From JBBAFM01 sp041655415 (GTDB lineage: Bacteria > Bacillota > Clostridia > Peptostreptococcales > JAAYPU01), in contig CAYSBC010000022.1 in NCBI GenBank assembly GCA_964429195.1, forward strand, positions 1 through 28,992: a stretch of DNA of 28,992 bases, in the 5' to 3' direction. Below, in pieces: positions 17,885-25,519 of the stretch; the stretch's first letter is position 1, and the number at the start of each line of letters is the position of its first letter. The notes beneath the pieces are model-generated. The model saw nothing but the letters and a program-made list of their open reading frames with translations. It had not been told where the DNA came from and did no database searches. Made by a program: the position numbers and the translations under genes.

Positions 17885-17913
17885 ATTGTAATCGAGTAAT
17901 CTCATACTTTCAA
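17885..17913 (-). promoter_or_regulatory. Sigma-A promoter for cdaA-cdaR
   Basis: On the minus strand, TTGAAA (17908-17913), a 17-nt spacer and TACAAT (17885-17890). It is the best housekeeping promoter match in the window with standard spacing, about 40 nt before the cdaA start. Confidence 0.75.
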
Positions 17914-17921
17914 CAGATTAT

Positions 17922-17955
17922 TGACAAATAGATATTAATTTTTAATGACAAATAG
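17922..17955. repeat. 10-bp direct repeat in the cdaA/apgM divergent region
   Basis: TGACAAATAG occurs at 17922-17931 and again at 17946-17955, 24 nt apart start to start. It lies between the cdaA promoter and the phosphoglycerate mutase gene and could be a regulator site. I could not identify a convincing promoter for the mutase gene in the rest of the spacer. Confidence 0.35.
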
Positions 17956-18062
17956 GATTATTCTGCGTTATCTGTAATAATACCTCCAATAATTCAAATG
18001 ATAATAGGGTGAAGGATTAGATTCAGGTAACAAAAATATTCTAAAGCAAAGGAAAGTAGAGA

Positions 18063-19280
18063 ATGAATTATGATGAAATAATAAACAGTCTTAAGATGAC
18101 AAATAATTCACAAATAGTCTTGTTAGTTTTAGATGGGCTGGGAGATTTGCCCCATCCAAATTATCAGAACAAAACACCTTTAGAAGTTGCCAGCACACCT
18201 TATATGGATGAATTAGTTCAGAATTCTATACTGGGTGGACTCATCCCTATTTTACCCGGTATAACGCCTGGGAGCGGACCCGCCCATTTAGCTTTGTTTG
18301 GATATGACCCTCTGAAAAATCAAATTGGCAGAGGCGTATTGGAAGCTTTAGGAGTAGGGATGGAGCTTAGTAGTCACGACGTTGCAGCAAGATCAAATTT
18401 TGCTACCATCAATAAGGATCTTATGGTCACAGACAGAAGGGCAGGAAGAATTGATAACAGCAAGGGAGAAAACTTATGCGAGGTGCTTTCTGCTATTCAG
18501 GAAATTGAAGGGATAAAAATAAAAATCAAGCCGGGAAGTGAACATCGTTTTGTTACCGTTTTTAGTTCAAAAGATATTCAAATCGGAGAAAGCTTAACAG
18601 ATACAGATCCGCTCCATAATGGTATGCAGCTGCTAGAATCTAAAGGAAAGAATGAGTCATCTCAGTATTTAGCCCATGTAGTCAATGAATTTACTCGAAG
18701 AAGCTTAGAGTTATTAAGGGATGAATATCCGGCCAATGCAGTTTTGCTCCGGGGATTTTCGGCAAAGCCGAAAATCACGCCTGTGACCGATAAATACAAC
18801 TTATCGGCGGCTGCAATTGCAGGTTACCCCATGTATTTAGGACTAGCTTCTTTGTTAGGTTTTAAAATACTGCCGAAGGCCAGCACGATTGAAGAATTAT
18901 TTGATTGCTATTTAGATAATAAGAATAAGTATAATTTTTTTTATATCCATGTTAAAGGAACGGATAAATCAGGAGAAGATGGCGATTTTATGGGTAAGGT
19001 CCGATGCATAGAAGAGGTTGATCGTTATCTTTATAAGATAATATCGGGAAAACCGGAGGTATTATGCATAACGGGGGATCACTCAACACCGGCTATTATG
19101 AGTGGTCATAGTTGGCATCCTGTACCACTTCTCATCCATGGGAAATATTGCGGAGCTGATAAGACAAAAAGATTCACTGAAAACGAATGTGCCTTAGGAG
19201 GTATTGGGGCACTTCAAAGTAAATATTTAATGGGTTTATTATTAGCCAACGCCGGAAAGTTGAAAAAATTTGGCGCATAA
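18063..19280 (+). CDS. Cofactor-independent phosphoglycerate mutase, archaeal (ApgM) type
   Basis: Interconverts 3- and 2-phosphoglycerate in glycolysis. 405 residues of the alkaline-phosphatase-fold ApgM family, shorter than the classical bacterial GpmI of about 510. VLLVLDGLGDLP holds the first metal aspartate (D24), PGSGPAHLALFGYDP holds the catalytic serine (S71), and TGDHSTPAIMSGHSWHPVP supplies the Asp/His metal ligands near the C terminus. The related homoserine-kinase-like or phosphonopyruvate branch cannot be fully excluded, but the N-terminal blocks fit ApgM. A weak ribosome binding site (AGGAAAG) precedes the ATG. It is monocistronic and divergent from cdaA. Confidence 0.9.
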   Translation: MNYDEIINSLKMTNNSQIVLLVLDGLGDLPHPNYQNKTPLEVASTPYMDELVQNSILGGLIPILPGITPGSGPAHLALFGYDPLKNQIGRGVLEALGVGMELSSHDVAARSNFATINKDLMVTDRRAGRIDNSKGENLCEVLSAIQEIEGIKIKIKPGSEHRFVTVFSSKDIQIGESLTDTDPLHNGMQLLESKGKNESSQYLAHVVNEFTRRSLELLRDEYPANAVLLRGFSAKPKITPVTDKYNLSAAAIAGYPMYLGLASLLGFKILPKASTIEELFDCYLDNKNKYNFFYIHVKGTDKSGEDGDFMGKVRCIEEVDRYLYKIISGKPEVLCITGDHSTPAIMSGHSWHPVPLLIHGKYCGADKTKRFTENECALGGIGALQSKYLMGLLLANAGKLKKFGA

Positions 19281-19323
19281 TGTAAAAAAGCTGCTGATAA
19301 TTATGTTTTATCAATTGGGCGTA

Positions 19324-19332
19324 TGATATAAT
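19324..19332 (+). promoter_or_regulatory. Extended -10 promoter for the SLH protein gene
   Basis: TGATATAAT (19324-19332) is a perfect extended -10 without a good -35, about 70 nt before the SLH gene start. The 122-bp spacer has no clear terminator for the preceding mutase gene. Confidence 0.5.
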
Positions 19333-19402
19333 GAAAAATGAAATGAAGAAAGATAGTATTTTATATACTTGAGGAGAAAAGTCAAAGGGGGAAGGTTAAT
19401 AA

Positions 19403-21247
19403 ATGAATAAAAGATTACTGAATGTTGTTCTATGTTCTTTACTCTGCCTGATATTATTTTCAACAAATGTAATGGCTGCAACATTTACAGATATTAAAGG
19501 ACATTGGGCAGAGAGTTATATTAAGGATATGACAGGAAAAGGTATTATAGCAGGATTTTCTGATAATACATTTAGACCAGATGAAAGCGTTACCTATGCG
19601 CAAGTATTTGTGATGCTGGCAAGGATGGCAGGTGCAACAGAATTAGAACAATCTCAAATGCTTCAAGAGCAAGAAGACTTTTTAAAGGAAATTGATACGA
19701 CAAAGGGCTATCAATGGGCCTATAAAGAACTTGCTATGATGCTAACATTGGATGTAATTGATGAAGATGCATTAACCTACTTTTTTCTCAGTAAAAAAAT
19801 AGGTCTTGGCGCTAAAAAAGAAGAAATTGCTTTTTATCTTGGGAAGGCTATGTTATTAGAAAATGAGGCAAAAGCGCTAAAATCCTACGAACTTACATAT
19901 ACGGATACACCATTAATTGTTGATGCCTATAAACCTTATATCTACTTATTGACTCAAAAAGGCGTTTTAACAGGAAGCAATAACAAAATAGAGCCACAAT
20001 CGACTGTTAATAGGGCTGTATTTTCCACAATGCTTTCTAGGAGTATGAGTCATTATCCTAAAATTGATTTTTCAAAGTATTTAGCGAATATTCGTACAGA
20101 AGAAGGTGTTGTCATTGATGTTATCGATGCTGCAACAGACTATATCAAGATAGAGAGGTCAAATGGAACGACTGTTACTTATCAGATAGATAGCAAAACA
20201 GAACTCTATTTAGAGGGACAAAAAATTTCCTTAGCAAGCATTAAAGAGGGTATGAATGTCATATGTAAAATAGATCAAAATAATGTACCTCTTGAAATAA
20301 GAGCAGAAAACCCACTAGGCTCTATAAAAGGAGTTGTTGATTATGTAGGGTATTCTAATCCGCAAGCTTTAGGATTTATCGTAACGGACAGCCAAAACAA
20401 AAAAACGACGATGAGCATGGGTGTAAGCTCTACGGCAGATATTACATTGAACGATGAAAAGGTGTTTTTAAAGGATTTGGCTAAAGAGGATGAAGTCACG
20501 ATTTATCATAAGGATAACACAATCTATAAAATAACAGCACGCAGTAGAGTTCAGAACTATGAAGGTTTAATAAGAAATCTTGAATTTGGCAACAAGATTC
20601 TTTTATCCATTAGCGATGCTAAAAGCACACAGCTGGAATTTGATGTAACGACACAAATAAAATCGATACAAGTAACCCGTAATGGTACTCGAACAAGCAT
20701 AGATCGCTTGAGAGATGGAGATTCAATCAAAGTGACTACAGATTATGGTATTGTTACCCATATTGCAGCTACGGCACCCAAATCAGAACAAAAAGGGTCT
20801 ATAACAGAAATAACGATTGGACCGATTATGAAGATGAAATTAATTGATGACAATATTGAAAAGGTCTATACCATTAGTCCGGATGCAGATATCAGGATAA
20901 ACGAGAAGAGATCATCTATTTATGACCTGCGATTGGGGTTTGAAGTTCAGATTAATTTGGAGGGAACAGAGATTGTTTATATAGCAACAACCGGGGAGCA
21001 GCCTATGCAAGAAATTACAGGCAAGGTAGTGTATTTTGATACAGCATCGAATATGGTGATGCTTAATGTAACAGATAGTGATGGCAAGGTCGCTTTGAAA
21101 AATATGTATGTGCAATCAGGAACGAGGATATTCACGATCTACGGTGACCACAAAAACGTAAGTGAGTTAAAGCCAGGTACAGAAATCATAGCTGTGGGAA
21201 ATTATGAAGGTGGCGTTTTTACTACATTTAGCATTATCATAAAATAA
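19403..21247 (+). CDS. SLH-domain cell-surface protein with five beta repeats
   Basis: Exported protein of 614 residues. The signal peptide is residues 1-25 (ends NVMA), and the SLH modules follow at the N terminus: a clear one at about 27-70 (FTDIKGHWAESYIKDM), a divergent one near 95-150 and a third at about 165-212 (GSNNKIEPQSTVNRA). The remainder consists of about five repeats of roughly 75-85 residues, each opening with a G-x-[IV]-x-x-[IV] strand (EGVVIDVID, KGVVDYVGY, YEGLIRNLE, KGSITEITI, TGKVVYFDT) and closing with a D/G-rich turn. No enzyme motif is visible, and a structural or S-layer-associated role is likely. The gene is well expressed by its signals: GGGGGAAGG before the ATG, an extended -10 upstream and a strong terminator downstream. 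Confidence 0.88.
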   Translation: MNKRLLNVVLCSLLCLILFSTNVMAATFTDIKGHWAESYIKDMTGKGIIAGFSDNTFRPDESVTYAQVFVMLARMAGATELEQSQMLQEQEDFLKEIDTTKGYQWAYKELAMMLTLDVIDEDALTYFFLSKKIGLGAKKEEIAFYLGKAMLLENEAKALKSYELTYTDTPLIVDAYKPYIYLLTQKGVLTGSNNKIEPQSTVNRAVFSTMLSRSMSHYPKIDFSKYLANIRTEEGVVIDVIDAATDYIKIERSNGTTVTYQIDSKTELYLEGQKISLASIKEGMNVICKIDQNNVPLEIRAENPLGSIKGVVDYVGYSNPQALGFIVTDSQNKKTTMSMGVSSTADITLNDEKVFLKDLAKEDEVTIYHKDNTIYKITARSRVQNYEGLIRNLEFGNKILLSISDAKSTQLEFDVTTQIKSIQVTRNGTRTSIDRLRDGDSIKVTTDYGIVTHIAATAPKSEQKGSITEITIGPIMKMKLIDDNIEKVYTISPDADIRINEKRSSIYDLRLGFEVQINLEGTEIVYIATTGEQPMQEITGKVVYFDTASNMVMLNVTDSDGKVALKNMYVQSGTRIFTIYGDHKNVSELKPGTEIIAVGNYEGGVFTTFSIIIK

Positions 21248-21303
21248 TTGTATGAAATAGTTTGGGTGTAGATGAGCACTTAAAAATTAAGGGCAATATC
21301 AAG

Positions 21304-21342
21304 AAAACCGTAATGAATCAAAGAATGATTCATTACGGTTTT
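21304..21342. terminator. Strong bidirectional terminator between the SLH gene and hpf
   Basis: AAAACCGTAATGAATC (21304-21319), loop AAAGAAT, GATTCATTACGGTTTT (21327-21342): a perfect 16-bp stem ending in T on both strands. It lies between two convergent genes and should end transcription from both sides. Confidence 0.92.
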
Positions 21343-21364
21343 ATATGGATAACGTATTTTATTT

Positions 21365-21895
21365 TTAATCTGGAGAAGCTTCAATCAACCCATATTGACC
21401 ATGCTTCCTTTTATAGACAACATTGATTTCATCTGTTAAATCATTGAGAAATACGAAAAAGTTGTGATTAAGCATTTCCATTTGTAAAATCGCTTCTTCA
21501 GAACTCATAGGTTTGACGCTAAAACGTTTGGTTTTAACTATCTTAATATCTTCATCTTCCTCCTCATAATCTGGGATTTGCTCAAAGCGAATGGTATCCT
21601 TATTTCTATACTTCTTTTCAAGCCGAGTCTTAAATTTTGTTATTTGCATTGAAATTTTATCGATGACCTTATCGAGTGATGTGAGCATGTCATTGGAAGA
21701 TTCCTCAGCCCTAAAAATTGTACTACCTACAGAAAACGTAGCTTCAACTATAGACAAATTCTTTTTTACTTCAAGTGAGATGTTTATTTCAGTTTCACTT
21801 CGGAAATATTTCTCAAACTTAATAAATTTGGATTCGATACTCTTTCTAAATGAATCTGAAACGGAATAATTTTTGCTGATTATGTTTGTTTTCAT
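21365..21895 (-). CDS. hpf: Ribosome hibernation promoting factor, long form (RaiA/HPF)
   Basis: Binds the 30S decoding region in stationary phase and dimerises 70S ribosomes into 100S particles. 176 residues: an N-terminal S30AE domain (about 1-100; KNYSVSDSFRKSIESKFIKF) and a C-terminal dimerisation domain (about 118-174; IVKTKRFSVKPMSSEEAI, NHNFFVFLN), so it is the long form. ATG 21895 is chosen because AAAGGAG is centred about 10 nt upstream; a TTG at 21904 abuts that site. Regulatory context is unusually rich: a sigma-H-type promoter about 75 nt upstream, a 12-bp palindrome at the ribosome binding site, DnaA boxes and a raiA-type RNA further upstream. Confidence 0.95.
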   Translation of the reverse strand: MKTNIISKNYSVSDSFRKSIESKFIKFEKYFRSETEINISLEVKKNLSIVEATFSVGSTIFRAEESSNDMLTSLDKVIDKISMQITKFKTRLEKKYRNKDTIRFEQIPDYEEEDEDIKIVKTKRFSVKPMSSEEAILQMEMLNHNFFVFLNDLTDEINVVYKRKHGQYGLIEASPD

Positions 21896-21910
21896 GATGC
21901 ACAACTCCTT

Positions 21911-21922
21911 TCAGTATACTGA
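21911..21922. repeat. 12-bp perfect palindrome at the hpf ribosome binding site
   Basis: TCAGTATACTGA is self-complementary with no spacer and touches the AAAGGAG of hpf. It could be an operator for a dimeric regulator. Without a loop it is a poor RNA hairpin. Confidence 0.45.
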
Positions 21923-21971
21923 GAACAAAATCAAGAGAAAATCTTGGAAGCTGTTCCTTTATTTTATTATT

Positions 21972-21998
21972 ATTCTATATTGACTTTTATATTCCTTC
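21972..21998 (-). promoter_or_regulatory. Sigma-H-type promoter for hpf
   Basis: Read on the minus strand, GAAGGAATA (-35 element), 11 nt, then ATAGAAT (-10 element). This fits the Bacillus sigma-H consensus RnAGGAwWW-N11/12-RnnGAAT at every defined position. The leader to ATG 21895 would be about 70 nt. In Bacillus subtilis hpf is itself partly under sigma-H and sigma-B control. A housekeeping reading (TTGAAA with a 19-nt spacer and TATAGA) overlaps it but has poor spacing. Confidence 0.65.
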
Positions 21999-22002
21999 TT
22001 TC

Positions 22003-22036
22003 AAAAATTAAAAAATTAAAAAAATTAAAATAATAT
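22003..22036. other. Very AT-rich tract beside DnaA boxes
   Basis: A run of near-repeats of AAAAATT with no G or C from about 22003 to 22036 except a single C at its left edge. It lies between the sigma-H promoter and the DnaA-box cluster. Such tracts melt easily and accompany DnaA-box clusters at replication origins, but no dnaA, dnaN or rpmH gene is present here. Confidence 0.5.
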
Positions 22037-22092
22037 GACGAAAAAAGGGAGAAAAAGCTGTTGAAAAACAGTGAAAAGAAAAGAAAAAATGC

Positions 22093-22152
22093 TGTGGATA
22101 ATGTGGATAAAGCTGTTGACAATTGATTATGAACAAAATCTTATGTGGATAA
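22093..22152 (-). promoter_or_regulatory. Cluster of three perfect DnaA boxes
   Basis: TGTGGATAA, the complement of the consensus DnaA box TTATCCACA, occurs at 22093-22101, 22102-22110 (abutting) and 22144-22152, all in one orientation. A looser copy (TGTTGACAA) lies between them. A fourth perfect box in the opposite orientation is at 22317-22325, inside the structured RNA gene. The cluster lies between the RNA gene and hpf, so DnaA could control hpf transcription or be titrated here. Confidence 0.7.
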
Positions 22153-22214
22153 ACCCTTAAGAATAATAAACTAAATATGTTGATACTCCTTTAGATAAAA
22201 CAAAAAATAAAAAA

Positions 22215-22465
22215 ATATTACATTTATTTAGCTGACCTGATCTTTGACCCCACACTCGCCTGCTGGAAGGTTCGCTTCAGGTTTACTGGCACTAATACTT
22301 CTCTCAGTTAAAAAGATTATCCACAAAAGATAATGCTTTCACTGGCAGGGCTTACCTCTAAATCGCACCATGCTCATTTATCGAATTTTGTCGATAAACT
22401 TACGTGGATTCTTTTGCCTGCGACTGGCATGAATTTTCAATCACAGACCTAAATAAATGTAATAT
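22215..22465 (-). ncRNA. Structured RNA of the raiA motif type
   Basis: A ~250-nt element read on the minus strand between comFC and hpf (raiA). Its ends form a perfect 17-bp helix, ATATTACATTTATTTAG (22215-22231) with its complement at 22449-22465. The inside is clearly richer in GC than the flanks and has stable local hairpins: TTTATCGA/TCGATAAA (22377-22398) and ATTATC/GATAAT (22315-22333). The minus-strand motif TGCCAGT recurs three times. A TTGACA promoter ends just upstream and a T-rich tract (22200-22214) follows the closing helix, so it looks like a discrete transcript. The raiA motif RNA is known from Firmicutes upstream of raiA and near comFC and has been linked to sporulation. The assignment rests on position and architecture, not on an alignment. 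Confidence 0.72.
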
Positions 22466-22475
22466 GCTCATATAT

Positions 22476-22502
22476 GTTATAAAAAACTAAAGCAGTTGTC
22501 AA
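22476..22502 (-). promoter_or_regulatory. Promoter of the structured RNA
   Basis: On the minus strand, a consensus -35 TTGACA (22497-22502), then TATAAC (22476-22481, 15-nt spacer) or TAACAT (22474-22479, 17-nt spacer) as -10. The predicted start at about 22466-22469 coincides with the 5' edge of the 17-bp terminal helix. It lies 24 nt downstream of the comFC stop codon. Confidence 0.68.
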
Positions 22503-22526
22503 GATGTTAAAATAGGAAAAAGGGTT

Positions 22527-23255
22527 TTAAGAGTCAGTCCCTATACAGCAAGTAATAACATAAACGGGATTACAATGATGACTAACTAACAACCCAGCAC
22601 AAGCGTCCATTGTAGCGCCGGTAGTATAGACATCATCAACAAGAAGGATGGATTTGCCTGCTACAAGAGATGAGTTTGTTAATTGAAAGGCTTCGCCAAT
22701 ATTAGAAAGTCTCTCCAAGCGAGAGAGCCTATTTTGAGGAGAGGTATCTTTCTTTCGAAGCAGAACATGTGTATACATAGGAACGCCAATCATTTGAGAT
22801 AGATGGTAAGATAGCAGTTCAGATTGATTATAACCCCGTTCTTTTTTTCTCCCTTTGTGTAGGGGAACAGGAATTATTGCATCGAATTGAATACCTGATT
22901 CAGATATTTTGTCGAGGAGCATATGGGCTAGGGGCTTTGCATAGTAACTTTTATCATGGAATTTAAAATCCTTTATGATCTTTGACGTCATATCATCATA
23001 AAGAGTACAGGAAAAGCCCTGTGTGAAGGAATGAGGTTTTTCTAAACAATCATGACATATTTTTTGTGATGGTTGATGAAGTGGTTTACCACATTTTTTA
23101 CAGCTGACAGAGTTTATCCAAATGATTTTAGAGGCGCATGCAGGACAAAGAGAATTGTCGCTATCTAATAGAGGTTGTTGACAGCTCATACAATAGATAT
23201 TCGAAGGAAATAATAAATCAAGTAGGGCTTCTTTAAGATTGTAAAAAGTATTCAT
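22527..23255 (-). CDS. comFC: ComFC-family protein (zinc ribbon plus phosphoribosyltransferase fold)
   Basis: Homologue of the competence protein ComFC/GntX, 242 residues. Four CxxC pairs (C22/25, C37/40, C52/55, C67/70) form a double zinc ribbon, and a PRTase domain follows with the PRPP-binding loop ILLVDDVYTTGATMDAC near residues 204-220. In competent bacteria ComFC acts with the helicase ComFA in single-stranded DNA uptake, but its activity is undefined. No comFA is seen here, so transformation cannot be inferred. AGGAG lies 9 nt before the ATG. It is last in the nadE-yhaM-recD2-comFC run, 41 nt after recD2, and no terminator separates it from the RNA gene. Confidence 0.92.
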   Translation of the reverse strand: MNTFYNLKEALLDLLFPSNIYCMSCQQPLLDSDNSLCPACASKIIWINSVSCKKCGKPLHQPSQKICHDCLEKPHSFTQGFSCTLYDDMTSKIIKDFKFHDKSYYAKPLAHMLLDKISESGIQFDAIIPVPLHKGRKKERGYNQSELLSYHLSQMIGVPMYTHVLLRKKDTSPQNRLSRLERLSNIGEAFQLTNSSLVAGKSILLVDDVYTTGATMDACAGLLVSHHCNPVYVITCCIGTDS

Positions 23256-23296
23256 AAGTAATTTCTCCTGGTTTATAGAAAATGAAATTTTGTACT

Positions 23297-25519
23297 TTAA
23301 TAATCGATGAGTCCTTCTTTGATAAAGTTTTTAAGCCGTATATCTAGACTTGAGTATCTTTGAATAATCCGGTTGTTTCGGACCATTTCATACAAGTATT
23401 TTTCGGATCCCACCAAGACAACACCTTGCTTTCCTCTGGTGACAGCTGTATAAAGCAGGTTACGCGTAATGAGCATGGGTGGAAACCAAGCAATGGGCAT
23501 CACAATAATAGGAAATTCACTTCCTTGGCTCTTGTGTACAGTAATTGCATAGGCTAAATCCAATTCATCTAATTGAGAGTAGTCGTAAGTGACTATCCTA
23601 TCATCATCAAAGCAGATAAGGATTTCTCCATATTCATTATCAATTTTTTGAATAAAACCTACATCACCATTGAAAACCCCTTGTCCATCTGAAAAATCTG
23701 CTTCTCTTTTCCATTCTAAGCCATAGTTATTTTTTATTTGCATAACCTTATCTCCTTCTCTAAAAATCTTATTGTTAAATATTTTTTGAGATTTAGAAGG
23801 AGCTTGCGGATTGAGAAGGCTTTGTAATTCTTTATTAAGATTATAGGTTCCCAGAATACCCTTTCTGCTAGGTGTAATGACTTGAATATCTCGGATAGGG
23901 CTACAATCCTGAAAGTAGCCGGGTAAGCGTGTTGAGCATAGGGATTTGACGGTTTCTAAAGTAGAAAGCTCATCGTTATTCCTTAAGAAAAAGAAATCCT
24001 TATCTTTTTCATTGTAATCCGGATATTCACCTTGATTAATTCTATGGGCATTGACTACAATAAGACTCTCCTCTGCTTGTCTAAAAATAATATTCAGCTT
24101 GACACTTGGGATCAGTTCACTTGATAACATATCTCTGAGGACATTCCCCGGTCCAACGGATGGAAGCTGATCTGAATCGCCCACAAATATAAGACGTGTT
24201 CCTGAAATAACAGCTTTTAAAAGTCCATTCATCAAAAGAATATCGATCATAGAAGCTTCATCGATAATGATTACATCATAATCGAGGGTGTTTTCTTCAT
24301 TTTTGCCAAAACGCATAGAAGAATCATCATTTGAGAAAGCATATTCAAGTAAACGATGCATTGTTTTTGCTTCATGCCCCGACGTTTCCGTAATGCGCTT
24401 TGCTGCACGTCCTGTCGGAGCCGCTAAGGCTATTTTAAGTCCATATTGAGAAAAAATATGAATTAAACTGTTGATGGTAGTGGTCTTACCTGTACCGGGT
24501 CCCCCTGTAATAATGCATACACTGTTTTTTAAGGTCTCCTTGATTGCTTGTTTTTGATTGTTTGCTAAGGTAATATCAAGTTCAAAGGATGCCATTCGAA
24601 TAAGCTCATCATAATCAGCTTGAATAGGCTTTGGGGCTGTAGTCAGAAGTCTAATCAGGTTATGGCAGACTTTCGTTTCCGCAGTAAAGTAGGGCATGGA
24701 AAAGACTACATTTCTGTCTTCAATTTTCTCGATATGAAGTTCGCCTTGTAAAGCCAAATGAGTCATCACGTCCGATATCTCATCACTGGAATTATTCAAT
24801 AAAAGATGTGCTTTTTCAAGAAAAGTATTGACGGGTACGAATGTATGTCCATCGTTTGAAAAGGAGGATAAAATATAATGAATGCCTGCTTCTATTCGGT
24901 GAACAGATGACTTGGTAAACCCTATTTTTTCGGCTAAGGCATCAGCCCTTTTAAAGCCTATACCGGAGACATCTTTTGTAAGCCGGTAAGGGTTTTCTCT
25001 TATCGCATCAATCGTATTTTCTTTATAAATTTTATAAAGTTTCAGAGCATAACTGGGATTGATATCATACTTTTGCAAAAATAGGGTAATATCCATAAGC
25101 ATTCTGTGATTGTTAAAGGAATCGGAGATCGTTTTAGATTTGGTAGGGCCGATGCCGGCTATTTCGCATAGGCGGTCCGGATGATTACTAATAACATCAA
25201 AGCTTGTATCACCAAATCTATTGACAATACTTTCAGCAGTTTTGGGTCCAATACCTTTTATGATACCGGATGCTAAATATTTTTTTATAGAATCCAAATC
25301 TTCAGGCAGTTTCTCCTCGTAACCGGTAAAATAAAATTGTTCGCCATAAGAAGGATGGGTTTTCCAATCACCCGACAAGGTAAAATTGCTTCCGGGTCGC
25401 ATATTATGGGCATAGCCGACAATATATAATTCATCAGAGGATGTTTCTAAAACCCCTACAATATAACCATTATCTTCGTTATAAAAAATAATTTCAGTTA
25501 ACAGGCCTTCTAAAATCAT
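23297..25519 (-). CDS. recD2: RecD2-type ATP-dependent DNA helicase
   Basis: 5'-3' superfamily 1B helicase of 740 residues, the stand-alone RecD2 form that works without RecBC in repair and replication-fork maintenance. The N terminus is a RecD2-specific OB-like region (about 1-75) followed by helix-hairpin-helix repeats (GIIKGIGPKTAE, EIAGIGPTKSK, DVSGIGFKRAD at about 85-205). The motor has Walker A GGPGTGKTTT near residue 340, motif II DEASMID, FVGDSDQLPSVGPG, and C-terminal VHKSQGSEFP and YTAVTRG. Its ATG at 25519 shares one base with the stop of the upstream gene (TAATG), and AAGGA lies 8-9 nt before it, so the two are translationally coupled. Confidence 0.95.
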   Translation of the reverse strand: MILEGLLTEIIFYNEDNGYIVGVLETSSDELYIVGYAHNMRPGSNFTLSGDWKTHPSYGEQFYFTGYEEKLPEDLDSIKKYLASGIIKGIGPKTAESIVNRFGDTSFDVISNHPDRLCEIAGIGPTKSKTISDSFNNHRMLMDITLFLQKYDINPSYALKLYKIYKENTIDAIRENPYRLTKDVSGIGFKRADALAEKIGFTKSSVHRIEAGIHYILSSFSNDGHTFVPVNTFLEKAHLLLNNSSDEISDVMTHLALQGELHIEKIEDRNVVFSMPYFTAETKVCHNLIRLLTTAPKPIQADYDELIRMASFELDITLANNQKQAIKETLKNSVCIITGGPGTGKTTTINSLIHIFSQYGLKIALAAPTGRAAKRITETSGHEAKTMHRLLEYAFSNDDSSMRFGKNEENTLDYDVIIIDEASMIDILLMNGLLKAVISGTRLIFVGDSDQLPSVGPGNVLRDMLSSELIPSVKLNIIFRQAEESLIVVNAHRINQGEYPDYNEKDKDFFFLRNNDELSTLETVKSLCSTRLPGYFQDCSPIRDIQVITPSRKGILGTYNLNKELQSLLNPQAPSKSQKIFNNKIFREGDKVMQIKNNYGLEWKREADFSDGQGVFNGDVGFIQKIDNEYGEILICFDDDRIVTYDYSQLDELDLAYAITVHKSQGSEFPIIVMPIAWFPPMLITRNLLYTAVTRGKQGVVLVGSEKYLYEMVRNNRIIQRYSSLDIRLKNFIKEGLIDY

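Noticed and set aside
22215..22465. MITE or other small transposable element, because of the 17-bp terminal inverted repeats
   Set aside because: No target-site duplication flanks it, a promoter and T tract frame it exactly, and its location matches the raiA RNA.
21896..22526. Chromosomal replication origin
   Set aside because: DnaA boxes and an AT-rich tract are present, but dnaA, dnaN, rpmH and other usual origin neighbours are absent. Kept only as one possible reading of the DnaA-box finding.
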